From NCBI GenBank assembly GCA_008638375.1, contig CM018041.1, positions 15,581,716 through 15,645,715 on the forward strand: a stretch of 64,000 bases of DNA. The letters run 5' to 3'. The position numbers were made by a program, and so were the translations under genes. Positions 60,703 through 64,000 of the stretch are shown here, piece by piece; the stretch's first letter is position 1; every line of letters starts with the position of its first letter. This stretch comes from Nyssa sinensis (Eukaryota; Streptophyta; Magnoliopsida; Cornales; Nyssaceae). A model generated the notes under the pieces. It saw only the letters and a program-made list of their open reading frames with translations, had not been told where the DNA came from and searched no databases.

Positions 60703-63434
60703 TTCCTATCTGCTGCATTTGTTATATTGATATATTATTTTCCTGGGAAGGATTTGTTTTATGCAAGCATCATTGCACTGATATCATTATTAATGGATTA
60801 GATTCTTATAGGGATTTTTCAACTGCTGGTAATAATTATTTGGCTGTCTTGCAGGTTGATGGGTTTCGGTTTGACCTTATGGGTCACATAATGAAACGTA
60901 CCATGGTATGGGACTCCCCAATTCCTTTTATCTAGGGATTTCATGTTAAAAACATGTGTTTTTTCTCCATCAAAAGACCAGGTTAGATTGTGAAAATTGA
61001 ATTTCTAGTCACACGTATACCAGCTAGTGTTGTCACATCTAAGGACTTCATTATAAATGCAGAGTGAATAATTTGTTGATAAAACATAAGGTCACTATAT
61101 AGTTGACTTGGTAGTTGGAATAAATCATTCTTTCCAAATTACATGTTTTAATTGTTGGGGTACTAGCTTGCAAGTTCATATTTCTGAATAATATACAAAC
61201 ACAATCTTGAGTATTATCATTTATTGATGGTTTTAGCATAAAAAAACCTATTATCAAGGATATGATTGACATTTTGATGGAAATGTTGAGCAGAATTTCG
61301 AATACCCTTGACTGTCTATGATAGTACAAAATACTCCTTGAAAATTTCTGATTCTCTCTTATTCTTTTACAAATTTCTTCTTTCCTTGTTATTTTCTTCC
61401 ATTTTATTATCTTTTCCACGTTTATTAACTTCAATTCTCCAATAGTTCACACCTCCTATCTTTTGTGAGTCAAGTTCAGACGTGATTGGTGAAATTTAGG
61501 ATAACCTTGAGCCTTGTTCGAACCTGCTATTAGCAACTGAGTTAAGGTGGAGCACCTCAATAATACCTGGCTTGGCTTGACTTATGCTTTTCGCTTGGAC
61601 TGAGGTCTTGAAGGACCTTTCCCATTGGCCATGGTCTAGACAGAGGCTGTATCAGCCGAAGCCAAGTAAGGTCTATAGACTAGCCCAGCCCAAGAAACAC
61701 TGAAACTGCATGGTTTCATTGTAGTAGTCTCTGCGACTCATTATTGTCTCAAAAAATTCTAGCTTAAGTCACCATTTACATTTACATTGACTTCAACTGA
61801 AATACTCATGCTGGCTTACCAAGAAAAGTGAAGGGTTTGCGGCCAGAATGTTTGTGACTACCGTCACTGCCCTATCAGGGGAAAATAGAATTTTCTTAAG
61901 TTCCACATGCCTAATGGAAACAGGAGATAGATGCCTCTATATATTTAAATGCATGTTTTTGTTCTTCTACTACAGTAAAATAATGGAAGTTCTTGTAGTG
62001 TAAGCAAAGATGAGGTCCGTTCCAAGGTTAGGGGCTGAAATTTATGCTTCACAAAAGTTGGTCAAATAGAATAATAACTGCGTTTGCAGCGATATCCTAA
62101 CATCAGTATAAGGTTTCAGAAATGGTATGGAGAAAAATTAGAAGGTTGAATTATAATTCTTAATGATCTAAATATGTAATGACTAGCTAAAGAGGCTCAG
62201 CTCCTGCAACAGTATGTTGTGACATCCTAAAAAAAAAATTGCATCTTCACTGCTCTCTATTTGCAATTTAGTTTTTGTCTCTAGATCTAATTCTTTTAAG
62301 TTTTAACGGCATGTGCGTGAATTTTTGGATGTATTCAAATAACCATATATCAGACTGCTAGTTCATTAAGACTTGAATTGGATGTACTTAAAGTACTTAA
62401 ACATTAAATTTGGTTTGATGCACAAATGCCATTCAATTAAAATAGGTTTTTTGTTTTAATTACAGGTGAAAGCTAAGAGTGTGCTCAACAACCTGTCAAG
62501 GAATAGAAATGGAGTAGATGGTTCTAGCATATACATGTAAGGGCAGAATAATTAAGTAGTTGTTCCTCTTCCTCCTGAAACACATGCTTCGGTTGTATCC
62601 TTACCATTCTGTGATTTTCCGTTTGCCTTTATGTTATGTATTCATTCTTTGTCTCCCTTATTTATATCAATATCTCTCAGTTTTGGTTTTATGTTATTCA
62701 TTTATTTAGATATGGTGAAGGATGGGACTTTGGTGAAGTAGCACAGAATGGACGTGGTGAAAATGCATCACAATCCAACCTTTGCGGAACTGGAATTGGG
62801 AGGTACCAGTTCTTCACTTGTTTCTTTTCCTGATATATGGTCTAGAATCTTTTGCTTACTTTCTGTGTTGAAAGGCCAATTTTCATGCAAGAAGAGACTA
62901 TAGAATATGTTAGATTCACTTTCCATGGTTGACATGTCTACAAATAAAAAGATATTGTCAGCATCTATTGCCTTTCTGAGTAGAAATATCAATAAAGACA
63001 GTTGTTCTACTTAACTAAAAAAGCATAAGAATATTTTTGTTTCTTTCAATTGAAGCCTGTAAAAGAATATGGCTTAACATAGTCACATGTGAAACAGTCA
63101 ACACTATCTAATTATTCCTTGCAACTTTGGTTGCTGTGGTGCCTTGAAGGCTTGTTTATGTCTCGGTTTTATCAAGAAACATGATTATCTCAATCCAACT
63201 CAAAAAGGAAAAAGAAAATCATCTTGATTGAATGCATTTCATGTTCTTGATTAGGATTGTCTGAATTTACATGGTATTAGTTTTATCTTATAAATTTTCA
63301 TCTGCATGAGGCATTCAATTATTATTTTAAAATATATATTCAGCTTTAACGATCGAATACGGGATGCATTGCTTGGTGGATCTCCATTTGGTCATCCTCT
63401 TCAACAAGGTTTTGTGACAGGTTTGTTATTGCAG
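43480..63434 (+). CDS. PU1: Pullulanase / limit dextrinase, 5' part of gene
   Basis: Plastid GH13 debranching enzyme that hydrolyses alpha-1,6 links in limit dextrins and amylopectin during starch turnover. Seventeen exons join in frame to 642 codons: 43480-43710, 45725-45860, 45970-46022, 46194-46302, 48121-48257, 48383-48582, 48732-48881, 49274-49334, 52277-52397, 59539-59629, 59793-59886, 60057-60152, 60328-60468, 60855-60905, 62466-62536, 62710-62802, 63344-63434. All introns are GT-AG; the rest lies beyond the edge (plant family about 900-960 aa). Residues 1-65 are rich in Ser, Pro and Arg, as a transit peptide. N-terminal domains carry [16 protein letters not shown] and [11 protein letters not shown]13 signatures: YNWGYNP (427-433), DVVYNH (473-478), FRFDLMGH with nucleophile D547, YGEGW with acid/base E584. 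The ATG at 43480 follows the TATA box; ATG 43492 is an alternative. No break seen. Confidence 0.96.
46546..47920. repeat. Interrupted GACAC-rich repeat in pullulanase intron 4
   Basis: The left part (about 46558-46665) carries GACACSTT/GTGTCAGG words and the right part (about 47615-47900) carries their inverse (GTGTCCGTGTCC, CATGTCGTGTC). This pattern is typical of a common plant palindromic repeat. Between them lies about 830 bp (about 46787-47613) that starts TGTTGTGGAGGG and ends GGGTGTAAACA, like a - strand LTR, but its flanks do not give a clean duplication. An (ATG)n run (46746-46781) and a CTACTC repeat (about 47010-47040) lie inside. Confidence 0.45.
46746..46781. repeat. (ATG)n microsatellite
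   Basis: About eleven trinucleotide units in intron 4 of the pullulanase gene. Confidence 0.9.
50635..50774 (+). repeat. 70-bp tandem duplication in pullulanase intron 8
   Basis: Copies at 50635-50704 and 50705-50774 both start TTAGGAGTCAATTTCACCTG and end GTAGARATKTTATG. They differ at about a tenth of positions. No coding meaning. Confidence 0.85.
53240..55789 (-). mobile_element. LTR-like insertion in pullulanase intron 9
   Basis: On the - strand the block begins TGTAACAACCCAAAT (55789 downward), a common start of plant Ty3/gypsy LTRs. A TTATAAG box near 55420 and a leader-like GA/CT-rich stretch (55320-55400) follow. No retroelement protein is recognisable further left, and the left end and a matching duplication were not found. 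It could be a long solo LTR or a truncated or non-autonomous element. The left boundary given is approximate. Confidence 0.45.
57137..58372 (-). mobile_element. 1236-bp solo LTR in pullulanase intron 9
   Basis: Starts TGTTGGTAGG and ends CATCCTAACA in window orientation; flanked by GTAAA on both sides (57132-57136 and 58373-58377). On the - strand it reads TGTTAGGATGTGTGCCC ... CCTACCAACA, with a TATATATATGAT box near 57390, so it is inserted antisense to the gene. No internal retroelement sequence remains. Its family was not identified. Being inside an intron, it is spliced out. Confidence 0.88.
60669..60697. repeat. (CT)n microsatellite in pullulanase intron 13
   Basis: About 14 uninterrupted CT units. 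C tracts also occur nearby at about 59726-59741 and 60507-60515. Confidence 0.9.
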
Positions 63435-64000
63435 GTAATTGCTATATTTGTCTGAGGGAAAGCTTTATAATTAAAATTATTTATAGGCTATTCTTTTATG
63501 TTATGACAAAATATCTTTGTAGTATTATTGACTTATCATTTCAGTCTTCTTTTAGGGCAAGAATCTACCAATAAATCTAATTTTTGTTATAACCATTTGA
63601 AGGGTGTCTTACATTCCAAGCAAGCTTAACCAATGGAATTCTACTTGGGGTTCTGAAGACAAATTAGTTCTATCATTTTTCCAACATATCAAAATGTTCA
63701 GCATTTTAGCTTTAATCAAGTACAGAGCTTCCTATTATTCTCAAAGTTTCTAACTACAGTAATGCCATTCTTGTGCTTTAGATCATGGATTAAAAATTCA
63801 TGGAATATTCGTATAATTTGATGAACTTCAGATTGGACATCTGAATTTTACTACGAAAAAGATTGGATGAATTCAATTTAGAATATTCAGCCAAATCCCA
63901 ATAAATAGGACTTGGGATTCATTAATCAGTGTTCACGTTTATATTTTATCAATTTTGATTGAAAATTAGATTTAATAGTAAAAAATTAAGTGAAATTTAA
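63435..64000 (+). other. Start of pullulanase intron 17
   Basis: Begins with GT after the exon ending GLLLQ. The next exon of the family should encode a PNAHDHG-like stretch, which is not present before the window ends, so the intron is at least 566 bp. Confidence 0.8.

Overview
This window is nuclear DNA of a flowering plant, most likely a eudicot. It is AT-rich, its genes are split by many GT-AG introns, and its spacers are filled with Ty1/copia retrotransposons, solo LTRs, hAT-type miniature elements and AT/GA microsatellites. Nothing bacterial, organellar or viral was seen, and no CRISPR array, operon, tRNA or rRNA gene. All three host genes lie on the + strand: a shugoshin gene (8844-13568, 10 exons that join in frame to 316 codons), a DUF1635-type gene (35984-36913) that carries two frameshifts, and the 5' two thirds of a plastid pullulanase/limit dextrinase gene (43480 to beyond the right edge; 17 exons, 642 codons in the window). 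A short relic of a class I small heat-shock protein lies on the - strand near 40.4 kb.

Layout. 1-2614: spacer without a recognised gene. 2620-8219: an old, decayed copia element with TATAT target-site duplications (TSDs), inserted in a TA microsatellite. 8220-13740: shugoshin gene; its 2.9-kb first intron holds a hAT-type MITE with a perfect 8-bp TSD whose left part was later tandemly duplicated. 13740-18480: spacer with two dispersed inverted-repeat families and a recombined copia remnant. 18481-23227: a very young copia element (LTRs differ at 2 of 257 positions) whose single gag-pol frame is broken by one stop codon. 24309-29835: an older copia element on the - strand with an unrelated solo LTR nested in its reverse transcriptase. 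29841-35983: spacer. 35984-36913: DUF1635 gene. 36914-43400: spacer with palindromic repeats, the heat-shock relic and second copies of the two dispersed families seen near 14.5-15.7 kb. 43480-64000: pullulanase gene, whose introns hold a 1236-bp solo LTR with GTAAA TSDs and at least two further LTR-like or palindromic insertions.

The host genes do not form a pathway. Shugoshin protects centromeric cohesin in meiosis, pullulanase debranches starch in plastids, and DUF1635 proteins have no established function. From memory, Arabidopsis SGO2 (At5g04320) and PU1/LDA (At5g04360) are also close neighbours, so the window probably keeps an ancient gene order stretched by transposons. I found no convincing new biological system. 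The best leads are the double frameshift in the DUF1635 gene, the post-insertion duplication of the MITE, the recombined copia remnant, the heat-shock relic and the nearly intact young copia element.
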